Assembly: GCA_001689495.1 (NCBI GenBank)
Contig: LUJS01000022.1
Location: forward strand, 1-26,018
Length of the DNA: 26,018 bases
Direction of reading: 5' to 3'
From: Bacteroidales bacterium M8
Lineage (GTDB): Bacteria > Bacteroidota > Bacteroidia > Bacteroidales > Muribaculaceae
A program made the position numbers and the translations under genes. Shown one piece after another: positions 7,268 through 13,391 of this stretch. The notes beneath the pieces are model-generated. The model ran no database searches. It was given only the letters and a program-made list of their open reading frames with translations, and was not told the origin of the DNA. Position 1 is the stretch's first letter; each line of letters opens with the position of its first letter.

Positions 7268-8296
7268 TTAATTCAGGAACCAGCTATAACCTTGGGAGTC
7301 GTTGCCTTGTAGGGCGTTAGCTATTCCTGTTGCGAATGTAGTACAGTTGGCGTTGCGGTCGATCCACAGGTCGCTATAACTGTTCTTCACTGCTTCGTTG
7401 AGCAACTGCATGAGTTGCCAACATGAGATTGAGCCATCACCGTTGCCCATACCGAAGTTGGGATTGGTGATATACTGCTTTGTCGCAGCATTTACCACGC
7501 TATCGCCTAAGAGAATTTGCGGTAATGCTTTCTGCTGAGTGTTGGGGAGTGCCTGATACAGGCGGAGTCTCCCGATTATCTTGCAGAACTGTTCCTGTGA
7601 GAGCCATGTATTGTTCAGGGCTTCAAGGTTGTAGAGAGTTGATTCCTTGACCTCGTTGAACCGGTTGAACAGTTCGAGGGATTTCTGGAATATGTCGGCT
7701 TCTGTCATACAGAGCAGATTGTCTGATACGCCGTCTGTGGTGAGCATCATGTTTGAGCAGACGCGGACACGAAATCCTATGAATACTCTGAAATGCTGTG
7801 GATTCTGACGGGTGTAGAGTTTATCCTCTGAATAGCTACGGACTCCTCCAATAGTAAGCGAAACCTGCTGGCCGTTTATTGAGGATGTGAGGGTTGTGAT
7901 ATGGGCTATCCATGCAAGACGCTGGTAGAAGATTGTCTTTTCATCGTCTCTAAGCTCGGATGCCTTTTTGTGTTGAGCCGAGGGTACGCGTCCGATGATA
8001 GGATGGGAGCAACGTGTTTCGGCTGTGGTTACGTTCCCGGCACCGAAGATAACCTCGGCTGCCTTCCGTGTTGTCTCAATGAATTTCTGATGTGAGATAG
8101 TCAGAGAGTTATCGCTGAATGTGGGAATGATGTTCTTGAAGGTCAGTTCCTCCATGCTTATCTCGTTGGAGGGGCCGTCGATGAAGTTGGGATGATGTTC
8201 GGTATAAGGATCATGAAGAGCCTCACGAACTTCCCATGTCGGTTGTGTGATGACCTCTCTTGGAGAAGCCAGCACTAAAGATGAATTGTTTGGCAT
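7268..8296 (-). CDS. DUF3871 family protein
   Basis: 342 aa, soluble. The segments EDKLYTRQNPQHFRVFIGFR, CSNMMLTTDGVSDNLL and the C-terminal NYWDR-like region (GDGSISCWQLMQLLNEAVKN then SYSDLWIDRNANCTTF) resemble DUF3871, a family found on Bacteroidetes mobile elements beside recombination and single-strand annealing genes. The overall pattern (a DVHVR-like core and a late serine/cysteine-rich stretch with conserved W and N) also recalls plasmid DUF932-type proteins. Its molecular function is not established. It is a single-gene unit bounded by terminators at 8333-8378 and 7205-7251. Confidence 0.75.
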   Translation of the reverse strand: MPNNSSLVLASPREVITQPTWEVREALHDPYTEHHPNFIDGPSNEISMEELTFKNIIPTFSDNSLTISHQKFIETTRKAAEVIFGAGNVTTAETRCSHPIIGRVPSAQHKKASELRDDEKTIFYQRLAWIAHITTLTSSINGQQVSLTIGGVRSYSEDKLYTRQNPQHFRVFIGFRVRVCSNMMLTTDGVSDNLLCMTEADIFQKSLELFNRFNEVKESTLYNLEALNNTWLSQEQFCKIIGRLRLYQALPNTQQKALPQILLGDSVVNAATKQYITNPNFGMGNGDGSISCWQLMQLLNEAVKNSYSDLWIDRNANCTTFATGIANALQGNDSQGYSWFLN

Positions 8297-8332
8297 ATTA
8301 AAATTGTTTTAAAATGGTTGTTAGAATGAGAG

Positions 8333-8378
8333 AAAAGACTCAGACAGAATTTTATGATTTATTCATGTCTAAGTCTTT
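8333..8378 (-). terminator. Intrinsic terminator after the small-ORF triad
   Basis: Minus-strand stem AAGACTTAGACA ... TGTCTGAGTCTT followed by TTCTC, 20 nt past the stop of the 38-aa ORF. Confidence 0.7.
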
Positions 8379-8398
8379 ATGTGTGGCAGTCCTGATAT

Positions 8399-8515
8399 TC
8401 ATGCTGCCGGTTTAGGCCACGGAAAAGGATTCCGGATTATGGCCAGTGTGTTGGTGATAGGATGTACCACCTTCTTGCTCCGCTTGATCACCGGAGCCAT
8501 CAGTTGTTTGTTCAT
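8399..8515 (-). CDS. Very small basic protein (38 aa)
   Basis: ATG at 8515, TGA at 8399-8401. The peptide begins MNKQLMAPVIKRSKKVV and ends NPFPWPKPAA: basic, Pro/Trp-rich at the C-terminus. It is the third of three small ORFs transcribed together between a shared upstream box and a terminator, 23 nt after the second. Coding status rests on position, spacing and the following terminator only; no homologue recognised. Confidence 0.45.
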   Translation of the reverse strand: MNKQLMAPVIKRSKKVVHPITNTLAIIRNPFPWPKPAA

Positions 8516-8538
8516 ATCAACTGGTTTTAAAGGGTTAA

Positions 8539-8643
8539 TTACTTTATCGTGCCAGCCAGCTTCTTGCCGACTTTAAGCAGATACGTTATTGCCTCTAATG
8601 CAAGGATTGTCAGGGAGATATGTTTTTCTTTAATCCTCCCCAT
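8539..8643 (-). CDS. Very small helical protein (34 aa)
   Basis: ATG at 8643, stop TAA at 8539. It begins MGRIKEKHISLTILALEAIT and ends LLKVGKKLAGTIK, a basic amphipathic or weakly membrane-active helix. The start overlaps the end of the preceding 52-aa ORF by 14 nt, implying translational coupling. Not recognised; a small structural or toxin-like peptide is possible but unproven. Confidence 0.45.
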   Translation of the reverse strand: MGRIKEKHISLTILALEAITYLLKVGKKLAGTIK

Positions 8644-8788
8644 CTTCATCGTCCTCGTCGATTTCGTCATCTTCATCGTCGTCATCGTCGGAAGAAGAGA
8701 ACTTGTTGTAGATTGCTTTTGCCGCCCCTGACACGATAATTACATTCGCGGCTGTTTCAACGGCTTTTAAAATTGGTTTGATTTTCAT
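8630..8788 (-). CDS. Small protein with an extremely acidic tail (52 aa)
   Basis: ATG at 8788, TAA ending at 8630. The first 30 residues form a hydrophobic/amphipathic helix (MKIKPILKAVETAANVIIV then SGAAKAIYNKF). The last 22 are almost all Asp/Glu (starting SSSDDDDDEDDE, ending DEDGED). Such a tail could mimic nucleic-acid charge or contact a basic partner. It is the first gene of the triad, 35 nt downstream of a box shared with two other units. No family recognised. The acidic run could also be chance translation of a GAT/GAC repeat, but the ATG, the overlap and the terminator support a gene. Confidence 0.5.
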   Translation of the reverse strand: MKIKPILKAVETAANVIIVSGAAKAIYNKFSSSDDDDDEDDEIDEDDEDGED

Positions 8789-8821
8789 TGTGTTTATTAT
8801 TGGTTTTATTATATGTTATTT

Positions 8822-8837
8822 CTTTCATATATAAGGG
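8822..8837 (-). promoter_or_regulatory. Shared upstream box, copy 2 (before the small-ORF triad)
   Basis: On the minus strand CCTTATATATGAAAGAA, 35 nt upstream of the 52-aa ORF. Near-identical to boxes at 9069-9085 and 9515-9531. The TATATATG part is one mismatch from the TAnnTTTG -7 consensus; no TTTG is seen at -33, so it may need an activator. Confidence 0.45.
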
Positions 8838-8860
8838 TTTCATTACTATTTCAGGATTTT

Positions 8861-9068
8861 GAAAAAAGAAGTTGGAACACCACTTTTACATGATATTCCA
8901 GTTCTTTCCCGGACTCTTCAATCTACCAGTTTCATCTACTTCTTAAGAGTAGGTCTTGTAGATCGAATGCAAACGTCTGGAGGGATCGATAACTCTTCGC
9001 TATCAATCCGGGCATATATTCCTCATATATGCAATTATTACAGAATAAGAGTTTTGTGATAACTCCTA
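8861..9068 (-). ncRNA. Candidate small RNA, about 200 nt
   Basis: Between two copies of the shared upstream box lies about 200 nt with no gene over 30 codons. A minus-strand transcript from the box at 9069-9085 would end at a terminator: GAACTGGAA ... TTCCAACTTC followed by TTTTTTC (8861-8904). Internally it can fold ATCTAC/GTAGAT (about 8935-8963). A 27-codon frame starting MPGLIAKSYRSLQTF is present and could be coding instead. No known RNA family was recognised. Confidence 0.4.
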
Positions 9069-9085
9069 TTCATTCATATATAAGG
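9069..9085 (-). promoter_or_regulatory. Shared upstream box, copy 3 (before the candidate small RNA)
   Basis: Minus strand CCTTATATATGAATGAA. It lies downstream of the terminator at 9101-9135, so it can only serve a separate transcript running toward 8861. Confidence 0.45.
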
Positions 9086-9100
9086 ATTTGAGGCGAAATG

Positions 9101-9135
9101 AAAAAATAATCAGAGACAGCCCGAAAGCTGTCTCT
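9101..9135 (-). terminator. Intrinsic terminator after the 112-aa gene
   Basis: Minus-strand perfect 9-bp stem AGAGACAGC/GCTGTCTCT with a short loop, followed by GATTATTTTTTC, about 25 nt past the stop at 9159. Confidence 0.85.
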
Positions 9136-9158
9136 AATCGAGGGTTCTATGGATATGT

Positions 9159-9497
9159 TTAGTCTTCCATACGTTCCTCCTGTCTCCATTTTTTCTGGAG
9201 CTTTTCGATTTCATGGACTCTGTTCGCCCAATAGTAGGCATTATCCATGATATACGATATACCCTCGGCGATCTTGCTACCGAGGAAGTTGATGTTGTCG
9301 CGAGCTATCTGATTCAGTCTTTCCTGAGCCACTATGCTGCTCGCTACGGTTGAAGTAAGTTTGAGGCTTACCTTTGTCGAGGTTTCCCCCGTTGGAATCT
9401 CTAAATTGAGATCCATTGTCTCGCACCCGGTTATCTCGGGGTCGATGCTTTTGATGCCTACTAAAGCGAAGGCATCGTTTTTGAAATTTATGTCCAT
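9159..9497 (-). CDS. Hypothetical protein (112 aa)
   Basis: 112 aa, acidic, soluble. The N-terminal half is beta-rich (FALVGIKSIDPEITGCETMD, then KVSLKLTSTVASSIV) and the C-terminal half helical (RLNQIARDNINFLGSKIAEG; YWANRVHEIEKLQKKWRQEE). It is the first minus-strand unit beside the divergent defence-like operon, with the shared box about 20 nt upstream and its own terminator. Not recognised; its position suggests an early or regulatory product of the recombination module. Confidence 0.65.
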   Translation of the reverse strand: MDINFKNDAFALVGIKSIDPEITGCETMDLNLEIPTGETSTKVSLKLTSTVASSIVAQERLNQIARDNINFLGSKIAEGISYIMDNAYYWANRVHEIEKLQKKWRQEERMED

Positions 9498-9514
9498 ATT
9501 ATTGATGTATTTAT

Positions 9515-9531
9515 TTCATTCAATAATAAGG
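9515..9531 (-). promoter_or_regulatory. Shared upstream box, copy 1 (before the 112-aa gene)
   Basis: Minus strand CCTTATTATTGAATGAA. TATTATTG is one mismatch from TAnnTTTG and the GAATGAA extension is shared with the other two copies. Confidence 0.4.
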
Positions 9532-9616
9532 TCATAGGCTGCGTTTCGGACGGTGAAAACGAATTTGATCTAAATCATTATTTTCAAGTGTCTCTTATGT
9601 TATTCAGCATATTGTT

Positions 9617-9647
9617 TTTGCGGGCTTAATGAAAATCACTATCTTTG
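9617..9647 (+). promoter_or_regulatory. Promoter of the defence-like operon
   Basis: TTTG at 9617-9620, 19 nt, then TATCTTTG at 9640-9647: a full match to the Bacteroidetes housekeeping promoter, giving a leader of about 17-20 nt before the ATG at 9672. Confidence 0.8.
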
Positions 9648-9671
9648 CGTTTGAATCATCATAATTAAATT

Positions 9672-9869
9672 ATGGAAGACTTAAATCGACTTAAAGTAGT
9701 CCTTGTTGAAAAGAAAAAGACAAGCAGATGGCTGGCAGCGGAACTTGGTAAGAATCCGTCCACTGTCTCAAAGTGGTGTACCAACGTCAGCCAACCAGAT
9801 CTTCAGACTTTAAAACGAATTGCGGAACTACTTGACATATCAATGGCCGACCTTTTAATCTTAAAATAA
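9672..9869 (+). CDS. Xre/Cro-CI family regulator
   Basis: 65 aa, consisting only of a five-helix HTH_3 domain: RLKVVLVEKKKTSRWLAAEL, GKNPSTVSKWC (recognition helix), then LKRIAELLDISMADLLIL. Single-domain Xre proteins of this kind in Bacteroidales often precede restriction or other defence operons and control them. It is the first gene after a consensus promoter, with only 5 nt to the next start, so it probably autoregulates the operon to 14171 and may also act on the divergent shared-box promoter at 9515. Confidence 0.88.
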   Translation: MEDLNRLKVVLVEKKKTSRWLAAELGKNPSTVSKWCTNVSQPDLQTLKRIAELLDISMADLLILK

Positions 9870-9874
9870 ACAAT

Positions 9875-10588
9875 ATGTGCAGATTGATGATAAACACTTA
9901 CAAAATACCTGGGACGGTGAAGCTATTCAGATATGATATTGAATGTCCACCGGATAATTGGGAAATAGATTTCAAGAATAAAGAGTATGTTTACTCTGAT
10001 GAGTGTGAAGACCTACGCATCAAGAATATAATCGGGGCATTCTATTTTTTCGATAATAAAGCGACAGCATATACCACAGGTAGCCTTGCTGCCCCAAAAA
10101 ATGGTTGTAATAGGATTTGGCTGACGGAAACATCAATAATAAAAGAAATTCAATTATTAGATCTCTCCCAATTTCAAAATATCTCGTCCTTGCTCTTGGC
10201 ATTTGATGAACTGGGATTTGATATATTGACAGATATGTTTCATAAATTCAGTTCCATAGGTGCGTGTAAGAATCTTTGTGAATTAAGACCGTTAATTGAT
10301 AAACTCCGCCTAATTAATACGAAACAACAGAAAACCTTCAAAGATGATTGTGAAATAATAAATCTGTCCACAGAAATCGGAGATTTCTTTTATGGGAATC
10401 ATCGCATTGATTATTTCGGGCAACTACTCACTGACTTTACCAATGGTGAGCATTTTAAGGAAATGCTCTTATCCAGAGGATACGACGGATATATATTTCG
10501 TGAAAGTCATGATTCCCCTACATATTGTATTTTTAATTCTGAGGTCTTGGCAAATCCTATCCATCAAGAAATTGAATTAAACAATTAA
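9875..10588 (+). CDS. Putative ADP-ribosyltransferase-fold protein
   Basis: 237 aa, soluble. The layout resembles diverged ART-fold proteins: an N-terminal strand with arginine (VKLFRYDIE, residues 15-23), a GAFYFFDNKATAYTTG strand-helix unit (54-69), IWLTETSI followed by IQLLDLSQ (81-99), and near the C-terminus SRGYDGYIFRE (about 211-221) and SPTYCIFNSEVL. The GYDG-x(n)-Y-x-[VI]-F-[ND] ending is common in ART-like domains of toxins and phage polyvalent proteins. The catalytic glutamate cannot be assigned with confidence, so activity is uncertain. Stop and next start overlap by one base (TAATG), indicating coupling with the nuclease gene. Alternatively a new family with no enzymatic role. 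Confidence 0.45.
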   Translation: MCRLMINTYKIPGTVKLFRYDIECPPDNWEIDFKNKEYVYSDECEDLRIKNIIGAFYFFDNKATAYTTGSLAAPKNGCNRIWLTETSIIKEIQLLDLSQFQNISSLLLAFDELGFDILTDMFHKFSSIGACKNLCELRPLIDKLRLINTKQQKTFKDDCEIINLSTEIGDFFYGNHRIDYFGQLLTDFTNGEHFKEMLLSRGYDGYIFRESHDSPTYCIFNSEVLANPIHQEIELNN

Positions 10589-11253
10589 TGATACACAGCA
10601 CCTATCATAGCAAGGACTCTTACGAGGATCCAAAAACATCATCTGTTTTCGAGACGATGCTCATGCTTCCGGATGAACTGTTCTGGAATGTACTGAGTGA
10701 GGCGTGCTTTGATAATGAAAATTTGCCATTGGTTGCCGGTCAGATTGAAGATTATGAGTTCTGGCCTCACTGGGATTCAACCGGCACGGGAAACTCCACG
10801 CTCGTAGAACCGGATGTATTTATTCGCTTTCAGACATTAGATGTTATCATAGAGGCGAAGTATCGCGACAATGGCGGCCAGTATAGCCAACAGTGGGAAA
10901 AAGAAATTATAGCCTATCGGAATGAATATGGCGATGATAAGCCTGTTTACTTTATTGCTGTAGGAGGAAATGCAGAAAAGGCTACCGAAGCAGTGTCAGT
11001 GGCTAAGGATGTGTATGTCAATAAATGCACATGGTTATCGCTACTCATTCAGATTACGAAGTTGCGCGATGAATACGATAGACTACCCATGATATCAAAT
11101 GGCCTGTCTTCTGTCATTCGGTTGTTAAACCTTATAGGGCTGGCTTTCAACGTTCACGGGGTATATAATATCCGTTGGTTTGACGAAATCGCCACCGGTA
11201 AGCCACTCATTTCACCCGATTCCATAATGACTCTCAAAACTTATTTCAAATGA
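10588..11253 (+). CDS. PD-(D/E)XK nuclease
   Basis: 221 aa. The nuclease core is compact: VEPDVFIRF (E73-P-D75 region), then DVIIEAKYRDNGG with E-x-K (E89, K91), then a helix starting QYSQQWEKEIIAY, where Q and W resemble motif IV of restriction-endonuclease-like folds. KPVYFIAVGG adds the next core strand. Upstream residues (LPLVAGQIEDYEFWPHWDST) could hold the first conserved glutamate. The C-terminal helical part may be for protein contact. It overlaps its neighbours by 1 and 4 nt. A DNA- or RNA-cutting effector in a defence operon is the simplest reading. Confidence 0.75.
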   Translation: MIHSTYHSKDSYEDPKTSSVFETMLMLPDELFWNVLSEACFDNENLPLVAGQIEDYEFWPHWDSTGTGNSTLVEPDVFIRFQTLDVIIEAKYRDNGGQYSQQWEKEIIAYRNEYGDDKPVYFIAVGGNAEKATEAVSVAKDVYVNKCTWLSLLIQITKLRDEYDRLPMISNGLSSVIRLLNLIGLAFNVHGVYNIRWFDEIATGKPLISPDSIMTLKTYFK

Positions 11254-11903
11254 ACAAAGAACTGGATAACGCATTCACCGATGTGAGAAACGCATTCAGG
11301 CTTTTGGCCAGATACCAATCCCGCGTGCTAGACATCGTAAATTATATAAGGGAGCAAACTCCATATACTGATATGTGGGGATTGAGACGCTATTGCAATG
11401 TCATATCTACTCGTAAAAATTGTCCGGGGGATAATTATGCCAATCTTAACGTCCATCGCGATATGTGGTCTTGGGATTTTCTTTACAACTATCTATTTGA
11501 GTTTTATTTCGGAGAAGTTAAGTTTGGTCGTAAAACTATCGAAATGTCTGTGATTCAAGTTTCCGATGATGGGTATTACAAATCATTGGCCAATAATCCG
11601 TCGCCCACAGATATATCCACCTTCCTACCTTCTGATGAATCTAACTCATATTTGGTTTTTACCGCTGGCTGGAAAGCTTGGCTATGTGATAATACAGAGG
11701 ATGATTGCAATCGATTTCTACACAAATTTCTCAGTGGGACTAAAGACTTATGTATCTATACTGATGAAAAAGGACATTGGGCTATAACAAAGCGATACCC
11801 CATGCAACGCTTTGCGTCCCAAAAAGAAGCTGATAAGGTATTAGCTGATTTCGGGAAAATCGTAATTGATCATACTGGAATTGACCTTTTCAAGAGAAAA
11901 TAA
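11250..11903 (+). CDS. Unrecognised operon protein (217 aa)
   Basis: 217 aa, soluble, starting 4 nt inside the nuclease gene (ATGA overlap), so tightly coupled to it. The N-terminus is a helix (MNKELDNAFTDVRNAFRLLA), followed by an aromatic-rich middle (HRDMWSWDFLYNYLFEFYF; LVFTAGWKAWLCDN) and a C-terminal beta/alpha part ending GIDLFKRK. No catalytic motif is evident. The gene pairing suggests a partner, inhibitor or specificity factor for the nuclease; that is inference from context. Confidence 0.75.
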   Translation: MNKELDNAFTDVRNAFRLLARYQSRVLDIVNYIREQTPYTDMWGLRRYCNVISTRKNCPGDNYANLNVHRDMWSWDFLYNYLFEFYFGEVKFGRKTIEMSVIQVSDDGYYKSLANNPSPTDISTFLPSDESNSYLVFTAGWKAWLCDNTEDDCNRFLHKFLSGTKDLCIYTDEKGHWAITKRYPMQRFASQKEADKVLADFGKIVIDHTGIDLFKRK

Positions 11904-11922
11904 TTTAATCATATAGAATTTT

Positions 11923-12909
11923 ATGATCAAAGGGAGCCTTGAAGAACGAATGGAGTATGAAGACTATATCCGTAGTCTTAAAGATACCATACGTTTCCCA
12001 TTCTGGTCGATATATCAGGAAAGCCAGAAGATTATTCGGTATTACTGGATTAAGAAGGCAAAGGAGAACAGGGAATTTGAGTCTAAGGAAATTCAGATTC
12101 TTCATCTGATGTCATTGGTTGACACCGCAGTTCGGATTGGAGGTTTGATATACGTATGGTGGTGGGAAGAGTATATTCCTGAAATGATATTCGCATTGCC
12201 CCAGTCTAAAGCGGATTGGTTTGTGCCGGTAGAGGATATGGCAAAGACGTTTATGGATGTACCAACAAAAACAGTAGAAGCTGCACTACTTAAGGCCAAA
12301 GCTCAGCGTGATGTTATTCACAGTTCATTAAAGGCGCAACGGGAGGACAACATTGATGCGCTTGTCGAACAGTTATCTGTAATCCCCATAGATGAGATTT
12401 TTGGAGCGTTTAAATTGATCAATGCTTACTATCAACAAAGTCAAGCCTTTTCACATATTACATTATTTGACAAAAATGCTGAACGGAAGACGCTATATTC
12501 CGTTGTAGATGTTTTTGAAGCTTTAAATCCGGAAGATCAGGCTAATGCCAGAACTTTAAATGGTAGAGTCTTAGAATTGACTAAGTCTATTGAATTAGAT
12601 GACAAAGATGTTGTAAATAATCCTGAGCCATATATATTTACCATTTGTATAGGTGTTCAGCTTGTGTGTGAGATTTTCAAATACGATCTCGGCTCGTCCG
12701 ATCCGATAGCGAGCGTCATACAGGAGATTACAGAGGAATCGTCATTTCAGAAAATCTACAATCGATATGTTCAATTTCCAAGAGACGCAGAACGTTGTAT
12801 GGCATTTTGCAGAAAGTTAATACACTGGTTGAATGATAATATAGGGATTGACATATCTGTGGATGATTTAGATTTAAGGCTTCGGATTCTGGTAATATCA
12901 GACCAATAA
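11923..12909 (+). CDS. Unrecognised helical operon protein (328 aa), possibly part of a longer fusion
   Basis: 328 aa, mostly alpha-helical. An aromatic segment (RIGGLIYVWWWEEYIPEMIF, residues about 72-91) could touch a membrane or form a buried core. A long charged helical region follows (KTVEAALLKAKAQRDVIHSS). No enzyme signature is seen. It starts 19 nt after the preceding gene. At the 3' end the -1 frame opens at 12867, before this stop at 12909, and stays open through the 98-residue frame ending 13340, with convincing protein-like sequence but no start codon before 13044. A single missing base around 12867-12909, or a -1 frameshift, would make one protein of about 485 aa. Confidence 0.75.
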   Translation: MIKGSLEERMEYEDYIRSLKDTIRFPFWSIYQESQKIIRYYWIKKAKENREFESKEIQILHLMSLVDTAVRIGGLIYVWWWEEYIPEMIFALPQSKADWFVPVEDMAKTFMDVPTKTVEAALLKAKAQRDVIHSSLKAQREDNIDALVEQLSVIPIDEIFGAFKLINAYYQQSQAFSHITLFDKNAERKTLYSVVDVFEALNPEDQANARTLNGRVLELTKSIELDDKDVVNNPEPYIFTICIGVQLVCEIFKYDLGSSDPIASVIQEITEESSFQKIYNRYVQFPRDAERCMAFCRKLIHWLNDNIGIDISVDDLDLRLRILVISDQ

Positions 12910-13043
12910 TATCTTCCAATTCACAACGACTGGATTTTCCAACACGATTTGTCAACGAAACTTCGCCATCTCAAATCCATGCACAAGAGCGAGAGCCGAT
13001 ACTCACTGAAATTTTTAAAGTCTACGGTTCTTCTTTCGAGAAT

Positions 13044-13340
13044 ATGAGTTGTGAAGAATTCCTGTACTTGTTTGGAGTCTCAAGTAAAACCCCATATACA
13101 TATAATCCACCCTATTATTGGTGTGGGAATGAGTCAACATTGAAGGCCATTCTGAAAGTATTGTATATCCGTCAGCCTCGATTACTGAAGCGATTAATAC
13201 TTCATGTCTCAGATAAAGAAAAAGGCGCAACTGTCCACGACTGGAGTAAGAATAAAGACAAGGTGGCCTATCGAGATGTGGAGAGAATCATTATTGACAT
13301 CATCCATAGATTGAGTGGAAAGGTTTTAAAAGAATTATAA
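13044..13340 (+). CDS. Unrecognised operon protein; C-terminal part of a longer open frame
   Basis: From the first ATG the product is 98 aa: MSCEEFLYLFGVSSKT, then NPPYYWCGNESTLKAILKVL and KEKGATVHDWSKNKDKVAYR. The same frame is open back to 12867 and reads protein-like (for example LTEIFKVYGSSFEN just before the ATG; REPILTEIF upstream), so the ATG at 13044 is probably internal. No ATG, GTG or TTG occurs in frame between 12867 and 13044. The W-x-G-x(5)-L-x(3)-L pattern weakly recalls a domain in some Bacteroidetes regulators such as RteC, which is not enough for a call. It most likely belongs with the 328-aa frame upstream, split by a deletion or joined by frameshifting. Confidence 0.6.
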   Translation: MSCEEFLYLFGVSSKTPYTYNPPYYWCGNESTLKAILKVLYIRQPRLLKRLILHVSDKEKGATVHDWSKNKDKVAYRDVERIIIDIIHRLSGKVLKEL

Positions 13341-13391
13341 GGGCACGAAATGCTTGCACACCTATAATCTGTAATTTACTAATCCTTTGTT

